From positions 28,933,206 to 28,997,205 of the forward strand of contig NC_045139.1 in the NCBI RefSeq assembly GCF_008831285.2: 64,000 nt of DNA, read 5' to 3'. Numbering within the stretch: position 1 is the stretch's first letter; each line of letters begins with the position of its first letter. The translations under genes were made by a program, and so were the position numbers. The notes beneath the pieces were generated by a model, which did no database searches, was not told where the DNA came from, and saw only the letters and a list, made by a program, of their open reading frames with translations. The DNA comes from Nymphaea colorata. Lineage: Eukaryota > Streptophyta > Magnoliopsida > Nymphaeales > Nymphaeaceae. Positions 24,993 to 36,501 of the stretch are shown here, piece by piece.

Positions 24993-26074
24993 GAAAAAGA
25001 AAGAGAGAGAGGCAGTAGTGCTACATAAGTGGGATTGTGGGAAGGCTGGTCCGGAAATGATACTGTAGGTTTGTCATCATTTTCTTATCGTTTCGATAGG
25101 TGTGCACTGTACTATAATAGAAACAGGGCAGAATTTATAAAGGAATATGCCATAATGATTTCTGTGCAATCATTGACTTAAGGTGTTTGTTCCATGCGAA
25201 TGCTGTAGTAATGAAAAATGGACATTTCATGCATCGTGCTCTTTAAGTTTTTAAAGTTGCGGCCTCGTCTCAACTTTTCTTTTTTTTTTCAGAAGAATGT
25301 CAACAGACAACTGTCAATATGGTCAGTTGTATAGGAAGATCATCCCTTCGGCTGGTTGAAGAAAACGGCCATCTTTCTGCAGATCGAAACGTGGTCTCTT
25401 TAACTCTTATACCATTAGCCCGTGTTGATTCCTTCTTAATTTAACTGATCCTTTCTTGCAGTGTTAATCTCTTAGATTATATTCAGCTTTACTTTCCCTA
25501 AGCTAATTTGCATTTAAAGACTAAAAATCTTATCCTACCGTCTCAAGAGACTTCCCCTTGGATCATTCATATAAGTACCGCAGCCACGCGGCCAAGTCCC
25601 CTTCCTTCCGGTCCATGGAGAGCAGTCATGGTCCTACCCAATCCTGGCACTCAATTCTCCACGTCAATTGGCATACATAGAAGGCTAGAACCATCATATT
25701 AACCAATTTCTAAGATGCCATGAACTCTCGTTTGTTAATAGCAAAATCCCCACTTGCCAAGATCTCTTTCTCTCTCTCATGCTTCTTTAACAAAGAAAAA
25801 AATCATCACAGAATAAATTAATTGAGAAAAATGTGAACTACTATTTTCCCTCTATAAAAGCTACACCATGCTTTAAAACTTTCACAACAAAGCGAGAAAT
25901 TTTTCATTAAAAAACCAAAATAAATTTTCTAAATTTTGACACGAATCAAAATATCATTTTTCAAAATTTTGTTGCTCCGTCCCAAAAAAATAAACTAAAG
26001 CTGAAAGCTAAAGGAAAGTCAAACTTTTCCAAGCTCCATCATTCTGTTACAGCTAGGAAAGCTCTGCATCGAGA
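24993..26074. other. Intergenic between divergent RNase copy 2 and FtsH pseudogene
   Basis: No gene is seen. A short AG-rich stretch (about 25000-25015) lies near the RNase promoter. The rest is AT-rich. Confidence 0.5.
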
Positions 26075-28363
26075 ATGTCAACCACCATCTCCCTCACAAG
26101 CTCCCGCCTAACCGTGTGCAAGTTCCAAGAAAAACCAAAGGAAGATTCAGCCAGAAATCTCGCCTCTAAAATGTTCAAGACCAATGATAAGAATGCAGAA
26201 CTTGGTTTCACCAGAAGGCGGCTGTTGCGAGACTCATGGCTGGTTTCTCTTGGAACAGGGATTTCCATGGCTCAGTCTGCAAGAGCAGAGCCGAGTAGTC
26301 CTCAAGATTCAGCTTCTAATAGAATGTCATACACCAGATTTCTTCAGTACTTGGACGAAGGAATTGTGGGAAAAGTTTATCTTTTCGAGAAAGAGTTGGC
26401 AGCCATTGCGGAGATATCTCACCCAGTTCTTGGTCGAACTCAGAGGGGAAGATTCAATTACCCGGTCTACAACCAGAGCTTCTGAGGAAGCTCAAGGAGA
26501 AGAATGTTGATTTTGCAGCACACCCTCCAAAGATCAACATGGGCGATGCAATCTTCGAGCTGCTAGGAAATTTAGCATTTCCTCTGCTGCTGTTGGGCTC
26601 ACTTTTTCTCAGATCATCTCAACTAAATAATCCTGGAGGACCCAACTTGCCTTTTGGGCTAGGAAGGTCCAGAGCGAAGGTCCAGGTGGAACCGAACACA
26701 GGAGTCACCTTTGATGATGTCGCCGGCATCGATGACGCAAAACAGGAGTTCAAAGAAATTGTGGAATTTTTTAAGTCTCCAGAGAAATTGGCAGCTGTTG
26801 GTGCTAAGATTCCAAAGGGAGTTCTGATGATTGGCCCACCGGGAACGGGAAAAACGCTTCTGGCCAAAGCCATTGCTGGTGAGGCAGGAGTTCCGTTCAT
26901 TTCATTGTCAGGATCAGAGTCCATAGCGGTATTTGTGGGCGTGGGACCATCAAGAGTAAGAGACTTGTTTTCAAAGGCCAAGGCAAATGCTCCATGTCTT
27001 GTCTTCATAGATGAGATAGATGCAGTAGGCAGACAGGGAGGAACAGGAATTGGAGGTGGAAATGACGAGAGAGAGCAAACTTTGAATCAGTTGCACACAG
27101 AGATGGACGGGTTCGAAGGTAACAGTGGAGCTGATTGTTATAGCTGCGACTAACCGACCGGAAATTCTGGATTCCGCCCTGCTGAGACCAGGAAGATTTG
27201 ACCGTCAGGTATCCCATCAGCTGCTTAGCCTTTTCTGTAATTTTCAGCAGTAAGGTAAAATAATTTTCCGTAGACTAGGAGTCATTTCAAACGTTCATGC
27301 ATGATCTAAACAGGTTGCTGTTGGCTTGCCCGACGTGAGGGGAGAGAAGAGATTCTTAGAGTTCACAGCAGCAACAAAAAGCTCGACCGGAGCATCTCTC
27401 TCAAGGTCATCGCGATGAGGACACCTGGATTCAGTGGTGCAGACCTAGCCAACCTCATGAATGAAGCTGCGATCCTGGCAGGCATGAAAGGGACAGAAAA
27501 AATAACCATCAAAGAGATAGATGACTCCATTGATAGAATAGTTGCAGGAATGGAGGGCACAAAGATGATTGATGGAAAGAGCAAGACTCTTGTTGCCTAT
27601 CATGAAATTGGCCATGCTGTTGGTGCCACTTTACAGCAAAGTTTTTTGTTGCTCTCTGAGTTTCTTTTCGCTGTTGAGAGATCCTTTAGATACTTGAATT
27701 GAAAATCTGATATGTGTCTCTTTCCGTTCCTTTTGCCGTAATTCCAGAACTTTGACCCCCGTCATGACCCAATACAGAAATTGACCCTTGTTCCTCGAGC
27801 TTTCAAAGCAACAGATCTTTGCTAGGATAGTTGGTGGTCTAGGAGGCAGCTGGAGGAAGTAATATTTGGAGAATCTGAAGTCACTACTGGGGCAGCTGAA
27901 GATCTGCAGCAGGTTACACAGATCGGAAGACAGGTAAGTGTCACTAGAAAAATATGTTATTCAACAAAGGAATGATTAAACTCTTTTAGCAATGGAGTGA
28001 TTTTTGTGTTTGTCCTTCTGTCAACAGATGGTCACCACGTACGGGATGTCTGAGATTGGACCGTGGTCGTTGGTAGATGAGTAGATCCAATGGTGCACAG
28101 CGGCGATCTAGTCCTGAAGATGCGCAAGAAATTCCATGTCTGAGAAACTCGCAGCAGACATTGACAAGGCCGTCAAAGCGATAATAGACAAGGCGTATGA
28201 AACTGCAAAATCCCATATCAGGAACAATCGAGCCGCAATCGACCACCTTGTGGACGTACTACTCGAAAAGGAAACCCTTTCGGGAGATGAGTTCAGGGCG
28301 ATTTTGTCGGAGTTTGCAGAGGACCCATTGGAAAATGTCAATAGAAGTTCTGTAAGGAGATGA
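26075..28363 (+). pseudogene. Chloroplast FtsH2/FtsH8-type protease pseudogene
   Basis: Damaged copy of a thylakoid AAA+ zinc metalloprotease gene (VAR2/FtsH2-FtsH8 type, which turns over photosystem II D1). The order is N-terminal transit region, [14 protein letters not shown], a membrane segment at about 26560-26610, Walker A GPPGTGKT (26836-26859), Walker [10 protein letters not shown] near 27002, the arginine-finger region, [13 protein letters not shown], zinc site HEIGH near 27601-27615, and C-terminal helices to 28363. At least three 1-base frameshifts (near 26457, 27130 and 27345) interrupt it. About 20 codons are missing after the zinc site, and further disruption is seen near 27640-27760 and 28080-28130. 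The pore-loop block reads SESIAVFVG instead of the family's SEFVEMFVG, so the pore aromatic is lost. Introns remain (for example 27209-27313), so it arose by DNA duplication, not retroposition. Confidence 0.9.
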
Positions 28364-29577
28364 TCTCCTCTTGAATTTGACCACTATGATCGATGTATTA
28401 CTATAATATAGCAATAATCAATGCAACACAAAAGGTAGTTTTAGAACACGGTGCAATGCATCTTTCAAATTCTCCATCTCATGAAATTGATCGAATCATG
28501 ATTCCTTCTTATTGTGCATGAAAGCAAAGGTATTGCAGCAACAATGGTTTCTTTTAGGCAATTCATCAAACGATTAACTTGTCACGCCCCCTCGAAAAAA
28601 TCGATTTAAATAGTATCCGAAATTTTACCACGTCTCATGAATTAAACCTTCACCCGGAACAGAACCAAAATCTATCGATTTGATGTTGAGGCCTCTATGA
28701 CCTAAGTCCTATTTAAGTGTTGACCATCTTTTGGTACTCATGCTTTCCCTCCTGTATTTTTGTGTCAATTTGGCCAATACGGACATGTGCTTCTGCGGCC
28801 AAAAGGAGCCTTGCCACCCAGCAATGATAACGTCAATAGCTCATTCTTTGTGATTTTTTCCACTACTTTGTATTATGTTTTAGACTTTTAGGTAACATTT
28901 TCCAATCAGAATCACTGGGAGAGAAGCTCCCCCACCATTACTAATTTTAGGTTAGAACATTCGAAATAGACAAGAGGGTGTAAAAATGTAAAGTAATATA
29001 TTCAGAAAAAATGTTTCATGCTTCAAGTTAAGAAGTTCACCTCAGGCCCTTATTTGAAATGTTCAGTGAAAAGTATACCCTTACTAAAAAATAATCACAA
29101 CAAGGTGAACCAGAAAAGGAAATTTCCCATTATTTGGGCGTGATTATTTCAACTGCACCCAAATTAAACTGTAGCCATGTTTACCGTGAAGAATTTAAGC
29201 CATGAAACGCAACGCTTATTCAACTATTGCCCACCTTCAAATCATTCAGCGTCCCTATCCAGAGTGGATGAAACTGCTCAAAAACTATGTCCTTAAGGCT
29301 AATATATAGTTCTACCTTGCAAGGGTATTGAACCCTGACCTTTTATTTAAAAGCCCTGAAGTTAATTAATGCGCCTATGAGAAGCTCTCATCCGCAAGCG
29401 TTCAGATCTCCAGTTACATTTTCAAAAAGGAATGACAGAAAAGATAATTCCATCACAACAAGCATAGCATAGCCATTTGCAATAGAACCTAGACAAGCAC
29501 GTTTATATATATATAATATATATGTATATATTATATATATGCAGACTAACATTTGGTACGAGTACATAAGGAAAAAG
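28364..29577. other. Intergenic, 3' flanks of FtsH pseudogene and RKD gene
   Basis: No gene is supported. A segment at about 28580-28720 starting TGTCACGCCCCCTCG resembles a decayed plant repeat. A TA-rich palindromic run lies at about 29504-29541. Confidence 0.5.
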
Positions 29578-31399
29578 TCACATAGATGATTGTGTGTATT
29601 GGTCTGTTAATGAAGTAGAGTAATGGTTCTCAACAAGTTGGCTCATAAGCCGTCTCTTCTTGTAGTTGGCCTTGAAGCATGCCTGCCTCAGTCTCTTGGT
29701 GTTCTCAGGCAACTGCATTGCAGGCATCATCTCCATCTGCTTCACTTGTTCCTCCAGTGCTTCAATTGCAAGCCTCGACCTGTCCTCCCCTATTTTGCCA
29801 TCTTCTTCTCCCAATTCCTGCATGTGTGCGCATAAGTAACCCCTTAGCCTTTCTCTTTTGGAACAGAATAGCAGTTACGGCAGGTTAAAGTTTCAAGTAT
29901 ACCGAACTTAAAGCAGAACTGCAAGACCATGGCAAGCTTGAGCTGAAAAATGTGGGGAAAAGTAAAATTGCAGCTAATGAATGAAGACGTGGAACGGAGA
30001 ATTACCTGAACACTACGTATTAAACTTCTCAAACTCTTCATCTTCCTGTGAGGCCATCTTGGGATTCCATATTCCCTGCATTTCTTCTTCAGTACTGTCA
30101 ATCCTACGTCCATTTTCTTAGCTGCCTGTGTTATAGGCATGTAGAAGTACTTAGACAACTCGACAAAAGTGATCTCTTTCCCTCTTTCATTGCCGTACTT
30201 CTTCCTTTTCAAACTCTCGTCATTCTTCTTTTCACCATTTTCAATGAGGCCATTTTGTACAGTGCTGCCACTGCTGCAATGCTCCACCCCTCTGTTCTCG
30301 AAGCAACAAAAAACATCACCAGGGTCAGGGAGCAGAGTATCTCCTTTCACTTGTTCACCAATTAGAAGCCCATGTTCACTGAATAAGCCTATAAAATAAA
30401 GTGCAGAAACCGTTAGCTAGAAATGTATTGTATAGACTAAACGCCTCAAATGAGTAAAAAACCAAGATTCTTTTTGGCAGACAACTAAGACATGTTGTTG
30501 ATTGGTTGATAAAGGGTCAACAGACACTGATAGTATTAAGAAATCTTTATGTACATCGAATATTAAAAAAAGATGCATTTAGTATCTCAGACTGCAGTGT
30601 TGCATCGACTTCCACATTTCTATTTCAGTTCTCAGAATTTTTTACATTCTTTTCCGCAGATTTTTCCCCATCACCTATACTCACGTTATCTAAGAACAAA
30701 CAGGAAAGCAAAAAAAAAAATGGTCCCCCAACATGTTTACTTACAAAGAAATGGAGCCTACCTTGAAATTGGTAACGTTGAGATGACACCAGTGAGCAAT
30801 TGCAGCGCAATATTTCTTCCCACGAATCGAAATCCTCTAATAGTGGCGGTAGATCGACTATGTTTTCAATGTCTACTTGAGACTGCTGCTTCTCATATAT
30901 CATCGGCAGTTGCCTTTATTAATACCCACAACATGAATACTTGTTAGTATGAGCAGTTTGATGCACATTTTCTATGAAAGAATCAACGCGATAGTAAACT
31001 ACAGTATAAGCAAAACAAATCCGATGAAAACGTGGAAAGTAAGAGAAATGGAAGAAAAGAAAGATGAAGATGAACACTTCAATTTCTGAAGAGTGAGTTG
31101 ATTGCAAAACCATGAGACGTGGATCGACGAGCAAGGTATCGTTCCATCCATGGAACTTTTTCCATTAAAGAAACTGTTTTGAGCAGGTGAAAGTCGTGCA
31201 TAAGAGCCAATGAGGAATGATGAACGGAAAAATAACAGCATATGACGAAACAAAAAACTCATTACTTGGGTACGTGGTTTGCTTACTCATATTTCACTGA
31301 CGGGCTATCTGCAGCATACTGTATGTTCTGTTGAAATCCTTCATTGCTCAACATTTCAAAAACCATTGTCTCCACCATCTGTCTTTCCAGATCATCCAT
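29578..31399 (-). CDS. RKD: RWP-RK domain (RKD-type) transcription factor
   Basis: DNA-binding regulator of the RKD class of RWP-RK proteins, which in Arabidopsis act in egg cells and early embryo patterning. Minus-strand exons are 31399-31287, 30913-30762, 30388-30006 and 29817-29578, all GT-AG and in frame, giving 295 residues. The RWP-RK domain covers about residues 158-212, beginning ITFVELSKYFYMPITQAAKK and containing the signature RWPHRK. It is preceded by a basic KRKKYGNERGK stretch and followed by a Leu-rich coiled segment (about 216-250), as in other RKDs. The N-terminus is acidic with LPPLLEDFDSWEEIL, a possible activation patch. The length fits RKD, not the larger NIN-like proteins, and no PB1 domain is present. 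The start Met lies 11 bases from an AG/CT microsatellite. The paralogue number cannot be assigned. Confidence 0.9.
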
Positions 31400-31405
31400 A
31401 TACGC

Positions 31406-31410
<5 letters not shown>

Positions 31411-31453
<43 letters not shown>
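31411..31453. repeat. (AG)n microsatellite in RKD 5' leader
   Basis: About 21 AG units (CT on the coding strand) immediately upstream of the RKD start codon, in the presumed leader or core promoter. CT/GA tracts are common in plant 5' leaders and can bind GAGA-binding BPC proteins; whether this one does is unknown. Confidence 0.95.
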
Positions 31454-31459
<6 letters not shown>

Positions 31460-32475
31460 TAATTCTCCTATGACTGCTGAACAGAAGGCTATTATAAGAC
31501 GGGGAGGAGATTGAAAACGGATGGAATGGAGAGTGAAGAGGGTGGACATGGCGCCGTCTCATGCACACGCGCATGTATGTGCATGAATGCACGTTGGTGG
31601 GGAGGTTTTACAGTAATGAATGCTGAAGCATTTCCCAAAAATGCCCTCAAACGCTATCTCTCTCGAACCAAGGATAACGGCCTCCACAATGGCTCTTATC
31701 ACAAAACCCAATTACGGCCGTTTCCATCATTTCTTGCCATGCAGTAAATGCTCCATGAATGTCCTTCGCCGCTTCATGGCCGCCTTTTCCAAGATACTTC
31801 TGATCCTGTTTGGTTATCTTCAACCCAGATTCTCCAATCCATGATATGTGACAAGCATGTCTTTCTTAGTGGAGATCAAGTCGTTAGCTCACGGCTGTTC
31901 CATGCTCTGGCACTTATAATCGGAATCTCATGGAGACCCATCAAACGACAAATTGATGATGCAAAGCTATTGCGCCTCTGTTCTCTAGAACTTCTTGCAT
32001 TTTTTATGTTCTTGTTTCAGTGTTTTTTCAGGATCATTCTCGCTATTAACTGCTAATATAACTGAAATGATCACATAAAATCGAGCAGTTTATCGAGTTC
32101 AGATGGAGCCCATGGTGGCGTCATGTTATGCGGCCACTTCTGCTAGTCATATCTACTGATGGAGGGGGGTTGGAGGCTTTCCTCATTATTGGGCACACGT
32201 TCATATAATCAATAAAATTGATTGAGTGCCTTCCAACGTGGCGTTGCAGTTTTTGTTTCAGGTAGGCGACTTTAAGGCACTCCCTTGTTTTGCTCGTGCT
32301 ACCTTTCACCTCTGTTAAGAAATGGCTTCTGTTAAGAAGGAGTTTGTGCCCATTAGGAACCAGTGAAAAGATAAGGTAGAGTTAGATGCAGCAAAAGCAA
32401 GTCTGCCGACACGACAGCCAGATGAGCAAAAGCTTACTATCAGGTCCACAAAAGGGGCCAATTGGTTTATAACTT

Positions 32476-32509
<34 letters not shown>

Positions 32510-33066
32510 CCTACATTTGTATTTGGTAAACACATACAATAAAATAGATATCTCGAACGGTGGGCAGTTGGGAAAATCAAGGCTCAACGACATTAGGGTC
32601 AACCACTATCCGCATTGCAAGTTGCAACCTTTGGCATTCCTGAGCGCGGCAAAGGATATGTCAATGAAAAGAACACAGCATTACCACCATAGCTGACATT
32701 AGATAAACGAAATAGATACAGCAACAAAATCGTACTTATTGACATCAAGGATGGGAATTATTTCAAAAATTTCCTCATCCAGTCAACAACATTTTCCACT
32801 CCTTTTTATTCTAAAGTACCAAAATATGAATAATAAAAATGACCCTATTGCTTGCAGTGAGGCAGAAACAACATATTGAGCTCCATTTTTATTCTAAATT
32901 ACACGAAAAAAGAATACAAGCTAATTCTGCTCCTCTCAGCAGTATATGATCTGCAGTACCTTCAGAAGCCACAATTAAAACATCAAACTCGCTTCAGGAC
33001 TCGGGAGATATGCATGGCTAACGGTGCACTGAGAGTTGCAAACAATAGAACCAGCCTCAGACTGAT
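31454..33066. other. Intergenic: RKD promoter and PPR 3' flank
   Basis: No gene is supported. A TATA-like word (CTTATAAT on the minus strand, near 31491) lies about 90 bases before the RKD start. The rest is AT-rich. Confidence 0.5.
32476..32509. repeat. Compound (TA)n(TG)n microsatellite
   Basis: TA units run directly into TG units in the DNA between the RKD and PPR genes. Confidence 0.95.
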
Positions 33067-34962
33067 CTACCAGTACTCTCCACATGAACAAGTTCCATTC
33101 CTGAAGTGATGGAATCTGTTAAGATCCCTTAAAACGATCTCACGATTAAAGACCAAGGAGATAAACTTTGCGGCAGAATGGCAATCCCCACAAACACGAA
33201 GATTTTTTACAACACGAATCGTAGTCCCAGGAGGGGTATTCAGCAACCCATAAGCAATGGCCAGTTTCTCACTATGGTACCGAAGCGTTGCCTCCTTTTC
33301 TTCCTCCTCCATATCTGCATGGTACACCTGGGACGTGTCAGGCACATATCCTACCAATTTCAATTGCTCAACCAATTGATCTAGCATCCCATGAAGCTTT
33401 CTGGAGTGAGGGTGTTCTCCGTCCCCTGAGAAGAATTCATGAACTGCGTTATCGATCTCGATTGAACTACAACCAGGTACTTTAGTAATACCCCTCTCTT
33501 TCATAAGCTTCCTAATTGCCTTCACATCGTCCCATCTTCCAGCAGCAGCACACATGTTCGATAAGATCACATAGTCTCCACTGTGGGAGCGTTGTACTTC
33601 AAAAATATGGTCGACCACGTGTTTGCCCAACTCTACATTGCCATGAACAGCGCAGGCAGCTAGCAAAGTGCGCCACAGTATAAGTGTGGGCTTGATCGGT
33701 AAGCTTTGGACGAACTCATATGCTTCGTCTAGAAGCCCTGCTCTACCATAAAGATCCACCATGCAGCCGTAGTGTTTAATCCCTGGCTCGATCCCATACA
33801 CTCTTGACATGCTATCAAAGTACCGGCGACCTTCCTCCACCAAGCCAGTATGGCTACAGGCATAGAGAACGCCGAGGAACGTGATGTTATCTGGCAGCAT
33901 GCCTTTTCTCTGCATCTCCTCAAAGAGCAAGAGCGCACTTCTTCCATGCCCATGAATAGCAAAAGCCACAATCATGGCAGACCAAGCCGGTGTATCTCTC
34001 TGCGGCATTTGGTCGAAAACCTGTTTTGCGTCATCTATGCTCCCACATTTGGCATACATGTCAATCAACGCTGTGTTGACCTTTACATTCACATCAAATC
34101 CATTCTTGTTAACATACTCATGAACCCATTTTCCAAGCTGAAGGGCACCCAACAGGGCACAAGAGGAAAGCACGCTAAGCAGAGTAACATACGTTGGCTT
34201 CATATCATCGCACGCCTGCATTTCCCGAAACAGTGCCAACGCTTCATTCGGCTGGCTGTTCCGAGCGTAAGCAGTGATCATGGAGTTGAAAGAAACAACT
34301 TCTCTTCTCTCAGGCATTTTATCAAACACTTTGCGTGCGGACAGAATCTGTTCACAATCTGCATACATATTGATCAAAGTAGGAAGAATATACACGTTGT
34401 CGTCCAACCCAAGCTTGATAACAAGGCCATGAATGGCCTCGCCTTCTTTGAGGGCAGTTGCATTGGCACACGCCTTGAGTACAGAAGGGAAGGAGTAGTG
34501 ATCAGGAAGCAAGTCCGATTCACGCATACGGGCGAAGAGAGAGACAGCACGAATGGGGCAGCTGGTGCGGGCATAGCCACCCATCACTGTGTTGAAGAGG
34601 ATAACATCTGGTTGGGAGATTTGCTCGAACAGGTGGACAGCGAAGTCTAAGGCATCGGGAAGAGTGAAGGAGCAGAAGCGGATGAGCCTGGTGACGGATG
34701 GAACATCGCTCTGGAGGTTGGTCTTGATGATGACAGCTTGAATCTGCTTGAATTCTTCGATGGTTTTGCATCCTTTCAAGAGAGAGAGTGTCCTTTGGTG
34801 GGCTTGGCCGTTCTGCCCTTCGAGTTTCGGCTGGCCGAGGGAGGACGGAGGGTGGCATGGCAGAGCTGTGGACACGGCCATTCCTAGTTGCCACTCGCTC
34901 ATTCCAGTAAACTCAGCCACTCTTTTTGTATTTGGCTTCTCTGAGAGGAGCGACGGCATCAC
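33067..34962 (-). CDS. OTP85: PPR protein, PLS-DYW class, OTP85-like editing factor
   Basis: Organelle RNA-editing factor. The single exon encodes 631 residues: an N-terminal targeting region (about 1-60), a run of P, L and S pentatricopeptide repeats (about 65-460), E and E+ motifs around VPGCSSIEIDNAVHEFFSGD, and a full DYW cytidine deaminase. Deaminase residues are visible as YHSEKLA (zinc-binding His and catalytic Glu) and CGDCHSAAK (zinc cysteines). The protein ends GTCSCGEYW, one change from the canonical DYW. Repeat by repeat it follows Arabidopsis At2g02980 (OTP85), a plastid factor known to edit an ndhD site. Orthology is inferred from recalled similarity, including the shared CGSIDDA and TPPGTTIRVVKNLRVC segments. 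The lack of introns is normal for the family. The upstream Met at 34962 is used; an internal Met about 20 residues in is also possible. Confidence 0.92.
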   Translation of the reverse strand: MMPSLLSEKPNTKRVAEFTGMSEWQLGMAVSTALPCHPPSSLGQPKLEGQNGQAHQRTLSLLKGCKTIEEFKQIQAVIIKTNLQSDVPSVTRLIRFCSFTLPDALDFAVHLFEQISQPDVILFNTVMGGYARTSCPIRAVSLFARMRESDLLPDHYSFPSVLKACANATALKEGEAIHGLVIKLGLDDNVYILPTLINMYADCEQILSARKVFDKMPERREVVSFNSMITAYARNSQPNEALALFREMQACDDMKPTYVTLLSVLSSCALLGALQLGKWVHEYVNKNGFDVNVKVNTALIDMYAKCGSIDDAKQVFDQMPQRDTPAWSAMIVAFAIHGHGRSALLLFEEMQRKGMLPDNITFLGVLYACSHTGLVEEGRRYFDSMSRVYGIEPGIKHYGCMVDLYGRAGLLDEAYEFVQSLPIKPTLILWRTLLAACAVHGNVELGKHVVDHIFEVQRSHSGDYVILSNMCAAAGRWDDVKAIRKLMKERGITKVPGCSSIEIDNAVHEFFSGDGEHPHSRKLHGMLDQLVEQLKLVGYVPDTSQVYHADMEEEEKEATLRYHSEKLAIAYGLLNTPPGTTIRVVKNLRVCGDCHSAAKFISLVFNREIVLRDLNRFHHFRNGTCSCGEYW

Positions 34963-36241
34963 GACTTTATCGCCAATCGCCAGCCGAAGGAAGTATGAAT
35001 GACTATCATGTCACCCTGCTGCCAACGTAAAACAATCGGCTCGTTGTTCGTTGATATTGCGTTAATCATTTTTCATACGTAGTCGGTGTCATTTATCACC
35101 TTTCCTGCATACTTGATGAGACAAGTCGACTTACTCGATATAGAATTTCGAGTGAGTGACTGACCTGAGTCCAATAACAGCAGTTCTTGTGTCCGTTTTA
35201 TCCGTTTAGGGCTGCATGACAGTAGTAGGGCTGCACAATCAGTCGGGTTAACTCGACCTCGATTCCAACTTGCTCGAAACAGCCTTACTGCACAATTGTT
35301 GTACTGTGCTTAATTGACAAGTGTCATTATCCTAATTAAATAATATAATCAATCACATTCTGGTGTATTGTTTGGCTGGATTACAAATAGTGACAAGTGT
35401 GATTACCTTAATTGAATCGCATCCAAAGCAAGTCAGAATCACCTTTGAAGGGTTTACGTGGAAGGTGGTATCCGTTAATTAAAAGGTTTGAGAGTTTAGT
35501 GAATGCAAGAATATGTTTGAAACAATTTTTTATATTTGATCACAAATTTATGTATTTAATTTTAAATTGGCAATAATTTTACATGGACAACTACCTAAAG
35601 TTAATTTGCGCTAACAAATTTTAAAATTAGTTTCACAAAGATTCAACGAAAAAAAAAATCTTGAAATGGTAGACTATTTTTCCCGGTTTCCGACTTTTTG
35701 CTAAAGCCCCTTGCCAAAGATGCTTGTACTTGATCTTAATCTGCTTAGATAGATGTGGTCAAGACATCTGAATCCTAATTCAAGATAGCATCTGAATCCT
35801 AATTCAATATGCAATTTTCTAGCTGAAATTGAATCTGGTTTGATATGTAACTCGAATAGGATAAAGTTTCGACACAGATATTCAGATATTTGACCTCATA
35901 CCAGTTTGGTTCAAATTCTATTTAAGAAAAATAGATTTTGAATCTGACCCTTATTTGATGGAGTGATTATGTGGAATTTAATACAAGCGGACGTGAGTGA
36001 AGGTGCTAGTGCGAGTGCGACCCGGATTCGCACCCATGCATAATCAAAGTGAATCAAGTGCAGTCAGCCGTACCTGCTATGTTCGCGCACTTGACTCGCG
36101 TTTGACGCGAGTTCCGTGCGGTCAAACAGCGTCACCAACATTTGGTCCATTTTTTTGTTTTTTTTTTATTTTCATATGTAAAACACGGTTTAGGGCACTT
36201 CCCGCTCCTCTCTCTCCGTCTTCTGCCTCTGCCGGCTCCTT

Positions 36242-36410
36242 CCTCCGTCTTCTCCCTCCACCGGTGGCAGCTCCTTCTTCCGTTCTCCCTCTCGAAGCAC
36301 CTAACCACCGGCGGCTGCTCCTTCCTCCGTCTTCTCCCTCTCGAAGCACCGAAGCACCGGCGGCTGCTCCTTCCTCTGTCTTCTCCCTCTCGAAGCACTG
36401 AAGCACTGGC
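36242..36410. repeat. 49-bp minisatellite
   Basis: The word CTCGAAGCAC recurs at 36291, 36340 and 36389, an exact 49-base period, with CTCCTTCCTCCGTCTTCTCC in between. There are about three units with minor changes. In one frame it reads as a Pro/Ser-rich repeat, but nothing supports translation. Confidence 0.9.
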
Positions 36411-36441
36411 GGCAGAGTTTTTTCGACGGCCGGCGACAGAA

Positions 36442-36501
36442 CTTTTCCTCGGGCGACAGGGCTTTTCCTCGGGCGACAGGGCTTTTCCTCGGGCGACAGA
36501 G
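36442..36501. repeat. 20-bp minisatellite
   Basis: Three units of CTTTTCCTCGGGCGACAGGG at 36442, 36462 and 36482. The last unit differs by one base. Confidence 0.93.

Noticed and set aside
33850-34650. Long plus-strand open frame of 266 codons
   Set aside because: It is antisense to the PPR-DYW exon and reads as a frame shadow, with no family features.
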